Positions 1-9,281 of a stretch of DNA of 51,093 nucleotides are shown here, in pieces. How positions within the stretch are numbered: position 1 is the first letter of the stretch; each line of letters opens with the position of its first letter. The position numbers and the translations under genes were made by a program. Source of the DNA: Burkholderiaceae bacterium (lineage in GTDB: Bacteria; Pseudomonadota; Gammaproteobacteria; Burkholderiales; Burkholderiaceae_B). The stretch lies in assembly GCA_017983955.1 (NCBI GenBank), contig JAGOAJ010000023.1:1-51093 (forward strand). The letters run 5' to 3'. The notes below the pieces were generated by a model. It was not told the DNA's origin. It ran no database searches and saw only the letters and a list, made by a program, of their open reading frames with translations.

Positions 1-567
1 TTGCATCATGACCGTTTTACCCGACTTGGGGCTGGCCACGATCAGGGCGCGCTGGCCTTTGCCTATAGGGGCAAAGATATCCATGATGCGGCCGGTGATG
101 TTTTCTTCGCTTTTGATATCACGTTCTAGCGTCATCACTTCGTCGGGGTGCAACGGAGTAAGGTTTTCGAACATGATGCGATGTTTGATGGCCTCGGGCT
201 GCATGCCGTTGACTTTGTCCACCTTGACCAAGGCAAAGTAACGCTCGCCGTCTTTGGGGGTGCGGACTTCGCCTTCGATGGAGTCGCCTGTGTGCAGGTT
301 AAAGCGACGTATCTGTGAGGGCGATATGTAGATATCGTCCGTGCTGGCCAGATAAGACGTTTCAGGCGAACGCAGGAAACCAAAGCCGTCGGGCAGAACT
401 TCCAGAACGCCGTCGCCGAAAATTTGCTCGCCTTGTTTGGCGGTTTTTTTCATGATAGCGAACATAAGCTCTTGCTTGCGCATACGGCTTGCGTTGTCCA
501 GATCCAGGGCGGCGGCCATTTCAAGCAGTTGCGAGACGTGCAATGCTTTTAATTCATTGAGGTGCAT
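1..567 (-). CDS. rho: Transcription termination factor Rho, N-terminal part (cut by window edge)
   Basis: This is the first 189 codons of Rho, the hexameric RNA-dependent ATPase that ends transcription; the gene continues past the left edge. The protein opens [18 protein letters not shown], the usual Rho N-terminal helical domain. The OB-fold RNA-binding domain follows (about residues 50-120, with [10 protein letters not shown]). The fragment ends just after the P-loop, SPKSGKT, with Lys184 as the nucleotide-binding lysine. ATG at 567-565 is the natural family start. The gene lies directly downstream of trxA on the same strand, a common betaproteobacterial pairing. Because the start is intact and only the 3' part is missing, I take it as a normal gene truncated by the window. 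Confidence 0.96.
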   Translation of the reverse strand, partial: MHLNELKALHVSQLLEMAAALDLDNASRMRKQELMFAIMKKTAKQGEQIFGDGVLEVLPDGFGFLRSPETSYLASTDDIYISPSQIRRFNLHTGDSIEGEVRTPKDGERYFALVKVDKVNGMQPEAIKHRIMFENLTPLHPDEVMTLERDIKSEENITGRIMDIFAPIGKGQRALIVASPKSGKTVMMQ

Positions 568-642
568 GAGTGTGAAAAGAGGGGGGTATTAGCAAAGCGA
601 GTGGCGAGCCCAGACTAGGCCCGCGCGCGAAAAGCTGATTAT

Positions 643-969
643 TTATAGGGCTTCGTCGAGGAAAGACTCGAGTTGCGACTTGGACAGCGCCCCCACTTTA
701 GTGGCTTTAGCCTCGCCGTCTTGAAACAGCATAAGGGTGGGGATACCGCGAACGCCAAATTTTGCGGCGGTTTCGGGATTTTCGTCTACATTGACCTTGA
801 CGATGTTAACACGGCCCTGATATTGGGCTGCAGCTTGGTCTAATAGTGGCGCAATCATTTTGCAAGGACCACACCATGCGGCCCAGTAATCGACCAATAC
901 TGGAAGGCTGGCGTCCAGGACATCTGCCTGAAAAGACGCATCGCTTACGTTTTTTATGATTTCGCTCAT
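643..969 (-). CDS. trxA: Thioredoxin 1
   Basis: A 108-residue cytoplasmic thioredoxin, a general dithiol reductant for ribonucleotide reductase, methionine sulfoxide reductases and others. The active site is WCGPCK with Cys33 and Cys36. The buried Asp27 and the cis-proline loop GIPTL are present, and the length is exactly that of the family. The open frame extends 21 codons upstream, but the ATG at 969-967 ([13 protein letters not shown]) matches thioredoxin N termini, so I use it. The gene has its own likely promoter about 80 bases upstream and is followed 75 bases later by rho, so read-through into rho is plausible. Confidence 0.96.
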   Translation of the reverse strand: MSEIIKNVSDASFQADVLDASLPVLVDYWAAWCGPCKMIAPLLDQAAAQYQGRVNIVKVNVDENPETAAKFGVRGIPTLMLFQDGEAKATKVGALSKSQLESFLDEAL

Positions 970-1050
970 GATATGAAGAATAAGAGGTGGTGATTGATAA
1001 CCACGATACAGGATAGGATGACTAAAACACAATGTATTCTATATAAGGAA

Positions 1051-1079
1051 GATATACACGTGTTGTCTATTTCTAACAA
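1051..1079 (-). promoter_or_regulatory. Likely sigma-70 promoter for trxA
   Basis: Read on the minus strand, TTGTTA (1079-1074) and TATATC (1056-1051) are separated by 17 bases. The first has four and the second five matches to the consensus boxes. It lies about 80 bases before the trxA start in the gap between divergent trxA and parE. This rests on pattern matching only. Confidence 0.45.
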
Positions 1080-1197
1080 GCATACCATTGTAATGGCTGC
1101 CTGTGCGTGGCTTTTAAATAGAAAAAGCACACCTATTTAGGCAGCAATGGACAGAGTCCGTAAAATACGGCTTTCTTCACCGAAAATTTGGGAATAA

Positions 1198-3159
1198 ATG
1201 GCTACACCACGCTACGATGAGGGATCAATACAGGTACTGAAAGGACTAGAGCCAGTTAGGCAGCGTCCGGGCATGTATACCCGTACAGATAATCCGCTGC
1301 ACATATTGCAGGAAGTCATAGATAACGCCGCCGACGAAGCGCTGGCGGGTTTCAGTAAAACCATCAAAGTCACTTTGCATGTCGATGGCAGCGTCTCTAT
1401 AGAAGACGATGGCCGCGGCATACCGGTAGGCTTGCACCCCGAGGAGCACACGCCCGTTATCGAGCTGGTGTTCACGCGTTTGCACGCTGGCGGCAAGTTC
1501 GACAAAAAAGATGGCGGTGCCTACGCGTTTTCCGGCGGTTTGCACGGCGTGGGGGTGTCTGTCACCAACGCCTTGTCAACGCGGCTGGAAGTGTGTGTAT
1601 GGCGCGATGGGCAAACCCACGAACTGGTGTTTGCCGATGGCGAGGTACTAGAGCCGCTTAAAGAGACTGAACCGGTGGGGCGTCGCAAATCTGGCACACG
1701 TGTCAGGGTATGGCCAGACCCCAAGTATTTTGATTCGGCCACCATACCCATGGCAGAGCTGGTGCATGCCCTGCGCAGCAAGGCCGTGTTGCTTAGCGGC
1801 GTCAAGGTATCGTTGACTATAGAAAAAACCGGCGAACTGCGCGAATGGCAATACCAAGACGGCCTGCGCGGTTATCTGGACGAAGCGCTGGGCGATGTAG
1901 AGCGCGTGGTGCCTGTCTTTCAGGGCAAGCAATACGCCGGGGCCGACGATGACACGTATGCGCTGGGCGAGGGCGCAGAGTGGGTGGTGGTATGGACAGC
2001 CGATGGATCGGTAGTGCGCGAATCCTATGTCAACCTGATCGCCACTACCGCGGGCGGCACCCACGAAGCCGGCTTGCGAGACGGCTTGTTCAATGCTGTC
2101 AAATCGTTTGCTGAATTGCATAGCCTGGTGCCTAAAGGCGTAAAAATTCTGCCTGAAGACGTGTTTGCGCGTGCCAGCTTTGTGTTGTCAGCCAAAGTCC
2201 TGGACCCGCAGTTTCAGGGGCAAATCAAAGAACGCCTGAATAGTCGCGACGCCGTACGATTGGTCAGCGGCTTTGCTAAAAATGCCTTGGACTTGTGGCT
2301 GCATGCCAACGTCGAATACGGTAAAAAGCTTGCTGAAACCGCCATACGTCAGGCCCAGGCTCGCGCCCGTTCCGCCCAGAAAGTGGAAAAACGTAAAAGT
2401 TCTGGGGTGGCGGTGCTGCCCGGCAAGCTGACTGATTGCGAGTCGCACGACAATGCTCGTACCGAAATCTTCCTGGTCGAAGGGGATTCGGCTGGCGGTT
2501 CGGCCAAAATGGGACGCGACAAGGAATACCAAGCCATACTCCCCCTGCGTGGCAAAGTGCTTAATTCCTGGGAAGTGGATCGCGATCGCTTGTTCGCCAA
2601 CAATGAAATTCATGACATTGCCGTGGCGATAGGGGTGGACCCTCACGCGCCTGGCGACGCCGCCGACCTGTCCGGTCTACGCTATGGGCGGGTGTGCATA
2701 TTGTCTGACGCTGACGTGGATGGTTCGCATATACAGGTGTTGTTGTTAACCCTGTTCTTCAAGCACTTCCCCAAGCTGGTTGAAGCCGGCCATGTGTATG
2801 TGGCTAGGCCGCCGCTGTTTCGGGTGGATGTTCCAGCGGCGGGCAAGCGGCCCGCCAGAAAGGTGTATTGCCTGGATGCGGGTGAACTTGAAGCCGTGCA
2901 GGAAAAACTACGTAATGAAAACGTCCGTGAAGGCTCATGGAGCATTAGTCGATTCAAGGGCTTGGGTGAAATGAGCGCCGAACAATTGTGGGATACCACC
3001 ATGAATCCGGACACGCGGCGTTTAATGCCTGTCACGTATGGTGAGCCTGGCATAGCCGCTACCACCGAGATGTTCAATATGCTGATGGGTAAGGGCGAAT
3101 CGGCCCAGCGCCGCGTGTGGCTGGAAGAAAAGGGCAATCTGGCCGAGGTGGATGTATAA
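1198..3159 (+). CDS. parE: DNA topoisomerase IV subunit B
   Basis: This is the ATPase subunit of topoisomerase IV, which with ParC unlinks daughter chromosomes. The N-terminal GHKL ATPase domain shows DNAADEA (from residue 42), [10 protein letters not shown] and [10 protein letters not shown]. The TOPRIM domain has EGDSAGG (Glu428) and DADVDGSH (Asp504), the metal-binding residues. The C-terminal tail has FKGLGEM and [11 protein letters not shown]. At 653 residues it is ParE-sized and lacks the long GyrB insert. That, and the adjacent parC rather than a distant gyrA, argues against GyrB. ATG at 1198 has only a weak ribosome-binding site (TTGGGAAT). The stop is two bases before parC, so the two subunits are very likely cotranslated. 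Confidence 0.96.
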   Translation: MATPRYDEGSIQVLKGLEPVRQRPGMYTRTDNPLHILQEVIDNAADEALAGFSKTIKVTLHVDGSVSIEDDGRGIPVGLHPEEHTPVIELVFTRLHAGGKFDKKDGGAYAFSGGLHGVGVSVTNALSTRLEVCVWRDGQTHELVFADGEVLEPLKETEPVGRRKSGTRVRVWPDPKYFDSATIPMAELVHALRSKAVLLSGVKVSLTIEKTGELREWQYQDGLRGYLDEALGDVERVVPVFQGKQYAGADDDTYALGEGAEWVVVWTADGSVVRESYVNLIATTAGGTHEAGLRDGLFNAVKSFAELHSLVPKGVKILPEDVFARASFVLSAKVLDPQFQGQIKERLNSRDAVRLVSGFAKNALDLWLHANVEYGKKLAETAIRQAQARARSAQKVEKRKSSGVAVLPGKLTDCESHDNARTEIFLVEGDSAGGSAKMGRDKEYQAILPLRGKVLNSWEVDRDRLFANNEIHDIAVAIGVDPHAPGDAADLSGLRYGRVCILSDADVDGSHIQVLLLTLFFKHFPKLVEAGHVYVARPPLFRVDVPAAGKRPARKVYCLDAGELEAVQEKLRNENVREGSWSISRFKGLGEMSAEQLWDTTMNPDTRRLMPVTYGEPGIAATTEMFNMLMGKGESAQRRVWLEEKGNLAEVDV

Positions 3160-3161
3160 AC

Positions 3162-5507
3162 ATGGATAGCATACAAACTGATTTGTTCGACGACGGCTCC
3201 AAGCGAGACGACGACGATAACACCCCTTCTGACAGCATTACGCTGGCGCATTACGCCGAACAGGCTTACCTGGACTATGCGGTATCGGTGGTGCGCGGAC
3301 GCGCTTTGCCTGACGTTACCGATGGTCAGAAGCCGGTGCAGCGACGCATACTCTATGCCATGCAAGCCATGGGTTTGGGACCAGGCGCCAGGCCAGTCAA
3401 GTCGGCCCGCGTGGTGGGCGATGTGTTGGGTAAATACCACCCCCATGGCGACCAGGCTGCCTACGATGCCATGGTGCGCATGGCGCAAAACTTTACGCTG
3501 CGCTATCCGCTGGTCGATGGCCAGGGCAACTTTGGTTCGCGTGATGGCGACAATGCCGCCGCCATGCGATACACCGAGGCGCGTTTGACGCCGTTTGCCA
3601 GGGTGTTGCTGGACGAGCTGGACGAAGGCACGGTGGACTTTGCCCCCAACTATGATGGCAGCCACCATGAGCCCGTGTTATTACCTGCCCGCTTGCCGGT
3701 GATGCTGCTAAACGGCGCATCCGGTATTGCCGTGGGCATGGCGACAGAAATACCATCCCATAATCTGCGTGAAATTGCCGCAGCTTGCGTCGCCTTGGTG
3801 CGCAACCCTAAATTGCCTGACCAGGACCTATATGACCTGGTACCTGGCCCGGACTTTGCGGGTGGTGGACAGATTATTTCCTCGCCTGCCGATATTGCCC
3901 ATGTCTACAGCAGTGGACGCGGCTCTATCAAGGCGCGGGCGCGCTGGATCTTCGAGGAAATGGCCAGGGGCCAGTGGCAGTTGGTGATTACAGAGTTACC
4001 GCCGGGCACTTCGTCGCAAAAAGTCCTGGAGGAAATCGAGGACTGCACCAACCCCAAGGTAAAGGCTGGCAAAAAAACGCTAAGTACAGACCAGCAGCAG
4101 CGCAAGGCTTTGATGCTGGGGCTGCTGGATGCCGTGCGAGATGAATCGGGCAAGCAGGCACCCATACGTTTGGTGTTCGAACCCAAGACTAGTCGCATAG
4201 ACCGTGATGACTTTGTAAATACCTTGTTGGCACAAACCAGTATGGAGGGTAATGTGCCCACCAATCTGGTATGTATAGGCGTGGATGGCCGTCCGGCCCA
4301 ACGTTCCTTGCGCCAAGTGCTGACTGAATGGGTGGGCTTTCGCGCCAGCACCATGACACGGCGCACCCAATATCGCTTGGACAAGGTCACGGACCGCATC
4401 CATGTGCTGCAAGGGCGCATGGTGGTTTATTTGAAAGTTGAAGAGGTCATACAGACCATACGTGAATCCGACGAGCCGCGTGCGGCCTTGATGCAGCGTT
4501 TTGACTTGTCCGAGCGTCAGGCCGAAGACATACTGGAAATGCGTTTGCGGCAGTTGGCGCGCCTGGAAGGCTTCAAGATAGAGAAAGAATTGAACGAACG
4601 CGAGGGCGAACAGGCCGCACTAATGGAACTGTTGAATAATCCCAGCGCTTTCAAACGCTTGATGATCAAGGAAATAGAGGCCGATGCCAAACTTTATGGC
4701 GATGACCGCCGTACCTTGATACAGACCGCTGAGCGCGCTGTGCTGGACACCAAGGTGGTGGACGAGCCTATGACGGTAGTGGTGTCGCAAAAAGGCTGGT
4801 TGCGGGCGCGTCAGGGGCAGGGACACGATCCAATGCAGTTCAGCTTCAAGGCTGGCGATTCGTTGTATGGGACGCTGGAGTGTCGCAGTACCGACGATCT
4901 GGTGGCGATTTCCGACAGCGGGCGGGTATATACCGTGGCTGTGTCCAGTCTGCCGTCAGCGCGCGGTGATGGTCAGCCTGTGTCGTCCATGGTCGACATC
5001 GAGGCGGGTACGCGCATAGTGCATATGGTGGCGGGCAAGCCCGGCCAGCGCTATGTGGTGGGTACCACTGCTGGCTATGGTTTTGTGACTACCCTGAAAG
5101 ACTTAAGCACCCGTCAGCGAGCAGGTAAGCAATTCGTGTCGCTGGACAAGGGCGATGTCTTGCTGAAACCCATGCCATTGCAGGATGATGATCAGTATTT
5201 AGCCTTATACAGTGCCAAGGGACGGTTTTTGGTGGTGGCTTTGTCTGAACTTAAAACCTTGGCTGGCGGGGGGCGCGGGACCATATTAATGGGACTGGAC
5301 GCGGACGATACCTTGGCGCAATGGGTGGCCATAGGATCGGCGGGGATGCAGGCCAGCGGTATTTATCGCAACAAGGAAACTGTCCAGGTGATCAGCCTGG
5401 ATGAGCTGGCCGAGTACGTCGGTCGACGCGCCCGCAAAGGCAAGGTTTTGGCGGTCAAGATCAAGCAGCCCGTGCTTGCGCGACCCTCCAGCGTTGTTTC
5501 GGCTTAA
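3162..5507 (+). CDS. parC: DNA topoisomerase IV subunit A
   Basis: This is the 781-residue breakage-reunion subunit of topoisomerase IV. Its N-terminal domain contains [13 protein letters not shown] and [15 protein letters not shown], and the catalytic tyrosine sits in AMRYTEARL (Tyr137). A coiled-coil tower and a degenerate C-terminal beta-pinwheel follow. The open frame begins upstream inside parE, but ATG 3162, two bases after the parE stop, gives the natural start MDSIQTDLF. The two positions equivalent to the quinolone-contact Ser and acidic residue of enterobacterial ParC are Gln98 and Asp102. I read the Gln as a lineage feature, not a resistance change. About 15 of 34 isoleucine codons are ATA by eye, which is remarkable for such a gene. 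Confidence 0.96.
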   Translation: MDSIQTDLFDDGSKRDDDDNTPSDSITLAHYAEQAYLDYAVSVVRGRALPDVTDGQKPVQRRILYAMQAMGLGPGARPVKSARVVGDVLGKYHPHGDQAAYDAMVRMAQNFTLRYPLVDGQGNFGSRDGDNAAAMRYTEARLTPFARVLLDELDEGTVDFAPNYDGSHHEPVLLPARLPVMLLNGASGIAVGMATEIPSHNLREIAAACVALVRNPKLPDQDLYDLVPGPDFAGGGQIISSPADIAHVYSSGRGSIKARARWIFEEMARGQWQLVITELPPGTSSQKVLEEIEDCTNPKVKAGKKTLSTDQQQRKALMLGLLDAVRDESGKQAPIRLVFEPKTSRIDRDDFVNTLLAQTSMEGNVPTNLVCIGVDGRPAQRSLRQVLTEWVGFRASTMTRRTQYRLDKVTDRIHVLQGRMVVYLKVEEVIQTIRESDEPRAALMQRFDLSERQAEDILEMRLRQLARLEGFKIEKELNEREGEQAALMELLNNPSAFKRLMIKEIEADAKLYGDDRRTLIQTAERAVLDTKVVDEPMTVVVSQKGWLRARQGQGHDPMQFSFKAGDSLYGTLECRSTDDLVAISDSGRVYTVAVSSLPSARGDGQPVSSMVDIEAGTRIVHMVAGKPGQRYVVGTTAGYGFVTTLKDLSTRQRAGKQFVSLDKGDVLLKPMPLQDDDQYLALYSAKGRFLVVALSELKTLAGGGRGTILMGLDADDTLAQWVAIGSAGMQASGIYRNKETVQVISLDELAEYVGRRARKGKVLAVKIKQPVLARPSSVVSA

Positions 5508-5550
5508 CGCTTAAAATGGCCGGTTTATTCATTACTTAGATGCGGATGCT

Positions 5551-6585
5551 ATGAGTTTCAAGGTTACCGTTTTACCCAGTAATCATCAGTTCACTGTTGA
5601 AGAAGGCCAGTCTGTCCTAGACGCCGCGTTGGCGGCCAAGATAGTATTGCCTTACAGCTGCCGCAATGGAACTTGCTCTACGTGCAGGGGCAAGGTGGTG
5701 TCCGGGTCTTATGATGCCGGCGCTGCGCCCGAGGCTATTTTGTCACCCGAAGACCGTGAGCAGGGCTACACCCTGTTTTGCCAGGCCAAGCCGTCGTCTG
5801 ACATGGTGATAGAGTCGCATGAAATTCGCATGGCAAGCGATATTCAAATTCGCAAAATGCCGGCTCGGGTTATGGGGCTGACGCCCTTGGGCAATGACGT
5901 CATGGTCATACAGCTGCAATTGCCTGCCAGCGATCCTTTTCCTTACTATCCGGGTCAGTACCTGGAGTTCATACTTAAGGACGGTCGCCGCCGCAGTTAT
6001 TCCATGGCTACACCGCCTGTAGAAAACAATCTGGTTGAGCTGCATATCCGTCACATGCCTGGCGGCGCTTTCACCGACCACGTGTTTGGTACAGGCGCTA
6101 CGCAAATGAAACTGCGTGAAATTGTGCGTGTTGAAGCCCCCTTGGGGTCGTTCTTTTTGCGTGAAGACAGCATCAAGCCCTTGGTTTTCCTGGCCAGTGG
6201 CACAGGCTTCGCGCCCATCAAAGCCATGGTTGAACACATGATAGCCCGCGGCGACACCCGGCCAGTCAGCCTGTATTGGGGTGGGCGTCGTCCTTCTGAT
6301 CTGTATATGGCAGACTTGGCCCAGCAGTGGGCAGCTGACCACCCATGGCTGTCGTTTATTCCTGTGGTGTCGGAAGCTTTGTCGGAAGACCAATGGACCG
6401 GGCGCAGTGGCTATGTGCATCATGCTGTGCTGCAGGATATTCCTGACCTGTCCGGCTATCAAGTCTATGCGTGTGGGGCACCTGCTATGGTCTCTAGCGC
6501 CAAGAAGGATTTCCTGTCGGCCCACGGCTTGCCTGAAGACGAATTCTTCGCCGATGCGTTTACCAGCGAAGCTGATCAGGTTTAA
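5551..6585 (+). CDS. Ferredoxin-domain NAD(P)H flavin reductase (CDP-6-deoxy-glucoseen reductase-like)
   Basis: This 344-residue cytoplasmic electron-transfer flavoprotein has an N-terminal plant-type [2Fe-2S] ferredoxin domain followed by a ferredoxin-NADP reductase module. The cluster ligands are Cys37, Cys42, Cys45 and Cys77 (CRNGTCSTC, then LFCQ). FAD binding is shown by RRRSYSMATPP near residue 148, and NAD(P)H binding by LASGTGFAPIKAM near residue 214. This architecture is shared by AscD/RfbI-type CDP-4-keto-6-deoxyglucose-3-dehydrase reductases and by the reductase components of phenol and toluene hydroxylases. No deoxysugar or oxygenase genes are nearby, so its partner is unknown. It stands alone behind parC and ends at a strong hairpin. 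The family is certain; the physiological role is not. Confidence 0.88.
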   Translation: MSFKVTVLPSNHQFTVEEGQSVLDAALAAKIVLPYSCRNGTCSTCRGKVVSGSYDAGAAPEAILSPEDREQGYTLFCQAKPSSDMVIESHEIRMASDIQIRKMPARVMGLTPLGNDVMVIQLQLPASDPFPYYPGQYLEFILKDGRRRSYSMATPPVENNLVELHIRHMPGGAFTDHVFGTGATQMKLREIVRVEAPLGSFFLREDSIKPLVFLASGTGFAPIKAMVEHMIARGDTRPVSLYWGGRRPSDLYMADLAQQWAADHPWLSFIPVVSEALSEDQWTGRSGYVHHAVLQDIPDLSGYQVYACGAPAMVSSAKKDFLSAHGLPEDEFFADAFTSEADQV

Positions 6586-6607
6586 GCCCCAGGCTGATTA
6601 CTTACCG

Positions 6608-6645
6608 CCCAGGTCGTTGGGTCACTACAACGACCTGGGGAACTT
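6608..6645 (+). terminator. Hairpin terminator after the ferredoxin reductase gene
   Basis: CCCAGGTCGTTG (6608-6619) and CAACGACCTGGG (6628-6639) form a perfect 12-base-pair stem with an 8-base loop. It begins 22 bases after the stop codon. The following GGAACTTTTCG is only moderately T-rich, so the terminator may be imperfect. Confidence 0.65.
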
Positions 6646-6762
6646 TTCGATTCTTGTCATGCTCTTATCTAGGTCTGCCGTAATACTATAAGAAACTCAA
6701 CAGGTCAGGCTTTTTTCTCTTTTGGGGTGGTCAACCCCTTATCGTTCCTTTCAGGGCAATTT

Positions 6763-8088
6763 ATGAGTCAACATCGATTTTTTGGCGCACTATGTAGCAT
6801 GCGCAGCGTTGTGTGGGCGGGGGCTGGCGTATTGCTGGCGTCGTCTATGGCGGCCAGTGCCGCCACCGAGATTAAAGTGTGGCATACGCTGAATGCCCAC
6901 AACAAAGATGTATTCGAAGGCTTGGTCAAGGACTTTAATAAACAACAACAAGATGTCAAGGTTGTCCTAAGCGCATTCGATTCCCAAGGTGCTGTAGACG
7001 CCGCCCTGGCCAAGGCCAGCAAGCCTGCTGATCAACCCCACTTGGTGCAGTTGGATGATCAGCGTGCGCCAGACGATATCGCCAAGCGTAGTTATATACA
7101 GCCTATGTATACGTTATTGGCACAGTATCCGATCAAGGACGCTAAGTGGTTTTTGTCCGAGAACAACACCTTGTTGCGTGATACCAAAGGGCGTTTATTG
7201 GCCTTCCCCTACATGGTCGATGTTCCGGTCATGTTTTACAACATCAATGCGTTTAAAAAAGCCGGCATACAGCCCGCTCAACCGCAGCGTTCCTGGAATG
7301 GCTTACAAGACCAACTGGTGAATTTGGCGAATAAGGGATCGCGTCAGTGTCCTTTGACGTCTGATCAGCCGGTATCCATCAACCTGGAGAACCTGGCAGC
7401 CGTCAATAACCAGCCTTACACCATGGAATCTGCAGGTGGCGGCAAGGCAAAGAAGACAGCTTCTTTCCATTTTGACACGATGTATGTCCGGCATTTGTCG
7501 CTGATGATCAGCTGGGTGCGTACTGAACTGATGGTCAAGCCTACGGCAGATGCCCGGGCGACTACCCGTTTTGCCAATAACGAGTGTGGCGTGCTGCTTT
7601 CGGATTCTGGCAATCTGGGATGGTTCAAGGATAAGCGTGGCCTGGATTTTGCCATTAGCGGCTTGCCTTATTACCCTGAAGTGACCAAGACGCCAGGGGC
7701 ACCGTTTGCCGGCGGGTCAGCCTTATGGTCGATCAAAGGCCATAGCAAAGCAGATAATAGCGCCAGCGCCAAGTTGTTGGCTTGGCTGGCGGCCCCTGAC
7801 CGGGCGGCATCCTGGTATCAGAACACTGGTTTCTTACCCCTAACGCAGCAGGCTTTTGCCGCTACTGGCGATGCCTACTACAAGGGCATGGGGCAGTGGC
7901 GTCAATTGGTGGCGGTGTATTCCGATAAGCCCAGCGTAGCAGGAAAGGGTTTCCGGGTTAACAATTACCCTAAGATAAAAACCATGTTTCAGAACACCCT
8001 GGACCGAGCCCTTAGCGGTCAGGAACCTGCGGTAACTGCCTTGAAATTTGCTTCTACAGAAGCCGGAAAAATCATGCAAGAGCGTTAA
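6763..8088 (+). CDS. UgpB-like extracellular solute-binding lipid-headgroup/sugar ABC protein
   Basis: A 441-residue family 1 solute-binding protein resembling UgpB, the periplasmic receptor for sn-glycerol-3-phosphate or glycerophosphodiesters. A signal peptide runs to about residue 34 (cleavage after SMAASA, before ATEIKVWHTL), and EIKVWHTLNAHNKDVFEGLV is the UgpB-type mature start. FPYMVDVPVMFYN and PFAGGSALWSIKGHSKADN are typical family segments. The ATG at 6763 is preferred over an in-frame GTG at 6727 because the signal peptide then has normal length. No permease or ATPase gene follows; a terminator comes about 90 bases after the stop. It must therefore work with a transporter encoded elsewhere, or act as a stand-alone sensor or chaperone. 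The ligand is inferred from family resemblance only. Confidence 0.8.
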   Translation: MSQHRFFGALCSMRSVVWAGAGVLLASSMAASAATEIKVWHTLNAHNKDVFEGLVKDFNKQQQDVKVVLSAFDSQGAVDAALAKASKPADQPHLVQLDDQRAPDDIAKRSYIQPMYTLLAQYPIKDAKWFLSENNTLLRDTKGRLLAFPYMVDVPVMFYNINAFKKAGIQPAQPQRSWNGLQDQLVNLANKGSRQCPLTSDQPVSINLENLAAVNNQPYTMESAGGGKAKKTASFHFDTMYVRHLSLMISWVRTELMVKPTADARATTRFANNECGVLLSDSGNLGWFKDKRGLDFAISGLPYYPEVTKTPGAPFAGGSALWSIKGHSKADNSASAKLLAWLAAPDRAASWYQNTGFLPLTQQAFAATGDAYYKGMGQWRQLVAVYSDKPSVAGKGFRVNNYPKIKTMFQNTLDRALSGQEPAVTALKFASTEAGKIMQER

Positions 8089-8178
8089 TCAGCTGGGACA
8101 TATCAGCTGGCTGGCAGGATGCCAGGCTGACCTGATTGTCCCATCTGATATTTTTGCCCTAGCTGTATTTCCATGTTG

Positions 8179-8217
8179 AAAACCCTTGTCGCCTGTTTGG
8201 GCGCAAGGGTTTTTTTG
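8179..8217 (+). terminator. Rho-independent terminator after the UgpB-like gene
   Basis: AACCCTTG (8180-8188 region) pairs with CAAGGGTT on the far side. An inner CGCC/GGCG extension and a TGTTT loop complete the hairpin, which runs straight into a run of seven Ts followed by GTGTTTTT. This is a canonical stem plus U-tract. Confidence 0.85.
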
Positions 8218-8317
8218 TGTTTTTCCCTAGGTGCTACCTACGTTCCAGCGGTTTTGATGTCTGATTTTGTACGGGCTGGATAACGGGATAAAACTGTCTG
8301 TTCGTAGAACTCCAGTC

Positions 8318-8329
8318 TGGCGTACGCCA
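8318..8329. promoter_or_regulatory. Perfect palindrome upstream of the pilus operon (possible operator)
   Basis: TGGCGTACGCCA is a 12-base perfect palindrome centred about 70 bases before the pilL start and about 30 bases past a weak promoter candidate. Its placement suits a repressor or activator site, but no regulator gene lies beside the operon, and a 12-base palindrome could occur by chance. Confidence 0.3.
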
Positions 8330-8396
8330 TATGTAGTGTTCAAGATAAGCAGCATCGCCACTTACAGGGCGCTGTACTGTTTACTTGGATGCCGCT

Positions 8397-9281
8397 ATGG
8401 TCAGATTGTTACTTGTTACGCTTGCCGCCGGACTGCTGTCCGCCTGCACACATCTTCCTGAGTGGGTAAGGCTTACGCCTTTGGGTGCGCCTGGGTCCCA
8501 GTCCTTGCCGGTTACCGAAACCAGTCAATACAGCTTTGCATGGCGCTTGTCTGGCGATAGGCAGGTCGCGCCCCTACAGGTGTTTGATAATGGTAAGCAG
8601 ACTTGGCTGCAGTTTCAGCCTGATCAGTCTTTACCGGCTATTTTCCAGCACACGCCGCAGGGCGATCGGCCTTTGACCTACCAGCGTCAGGGTCCATATG
8701 TGGTGCTGCCAGGTGTTTGGCCCCATTTGGTGTTACGTGGCGGACAGCTGCAAAGCCGGGTAGAGCGTGTGCTGGCGGACCAGAAAGATATCAGTGTCAT
8801 TCCTGCAGGCGATAGCGGGGCGGATGATGGCAGGGTGGTCAGCGTGGATATTGCCCAGGCTGATCCGCTAGTTCCGGTTGACCCAGTGGATAGTCAGGCG
8901 ATTGCTTTGACTGAGCCCAGTTTTGGGCCAGCATTGCTTACTGCATTGCCGCAGACGCCGTCGGACAGTCCGGCGTTGGTTGAATTACCCAGCAGCCATG
9001 CTGTCAGCCCCCAAGACAAAAATTTGCGTAGCGCCCTAAGCCGATGGGCCATGGCGGCTGGTTGGACCTTTGAACCCGAGCATTGGGTGGTGGACGCCGA
9101 TATCCCCATTGTCGGTTCGGCCACCTTTGATACTGGTTTCAAACACGCGGTCCAGGATTTGGTGGCGACAACGGAACTGGCTGACCGGCCGCTGCAACCG
9201 TGCTTTTATTCCAATCGAGTGCTGCGCATTGTCCCTTATGCGCAGACCTGTGACCGTAGCGCTGGCGTGGGGGTGTCATGA
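8397..9281 (+). CDS. pilL: PilL/TcpQ-type pilus lipoprotein
   Basis: First gene of the type IVb pilus operon. The 294-residue product starts with a lipoprotein signal (LLVTLAAGLLSAC, lipidated Cys17). A long central region is rich in Pro, Asp and Val. The C-terminal domain (about residues 208-285) has LRSALSRWAMAAGW, TFDTGFKHAVQDLVA and a closing Cys pair, which resembles the TcpQ/PilL domain that helps the outer-membrane secretin assemble. A TTG four codons upstream is an alternative start. ATG 8397 places the basic residue and hydrophobic core of the signal correctly, though neither start has a strong ribosome-binding site. The stop overlaps the pilN start (ATGA). It is shorter than the plasmid R64 PilL, so the name reflects domain and position, not full-length identity. 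Confidence 0.72.
   Translation: MVRLLLVTLAAGLLSACTHLPEWVRLTPLGAPGSQSLPVTETSQYSFAWRLSGDRQVAPLQVFDNGKQTWLQFQPDQSLPAIFQHTPQGDRPLTYQRQGPYVVLPGVWPHLVLRGGQLQSRVERVLADQKDISVIPAGDSGADDGRVVSVDIAQADPLVPVDPVDSQAIALTEPSFGPALLTALPQTPSDSPALVELPSSHAVSPQDKNLRSALSRWAMAAGWTFEPEHWVVDADIPIVGSATFDTGFKHAVQDLVATTELADRPLQPCFYSNRVLRIVPYAQTCDRSAGVGVS

Larger units (their letters stand above)
8089..8396. other. Intergenic region between the UgpB-like gene and the pilus operon
   Basis: The first 130 bases hold the 3' end and terminator of the UgpB-like gene. The rest is the probable promoter region of the pilus operon. A weak sigma-70-like pair is TTGTAC (8267-8272) and TAAAAC (8289-8294) with 16 bases between. Downstream of it, 8318-8329 is a perfect 12-base palindrome. 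I see no other gene here; an open frame at 8267-8461 overlaps the pilL start in another frame and looks like a shadow. Confidence 0.5.

Noticed and set aside
3453-3467. Gln98 in ParC as a quinolone-resistance mutation
   Set aside because: The whole local stretch differs from enterobacteria in several residues, which points to a lineage difference; I have no comparison to show otherwise.
2682-3668. A 328-codon open frame on the minus strand across the parE/parC junction
   Set aside because: Both sense genes are certain from motifs along their whole length; the antisense frame shows no recognisable domain and follows from the base composition of the third codon positions.
5743-6525. A 260-codon minus-strand open frame inside the ferredoxin reductase gene
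   Set aside because: The plus-strand gene has cluster, FAD and NAD motifs in order; the antisense product has no family features.
6727-6762. GTG at 6727 as the start of the UgpB-like gene
   Set aside because: It would put 12 extra residues before an otherwise normal signal peptide and overlaps a small hairpin (6724-6738).
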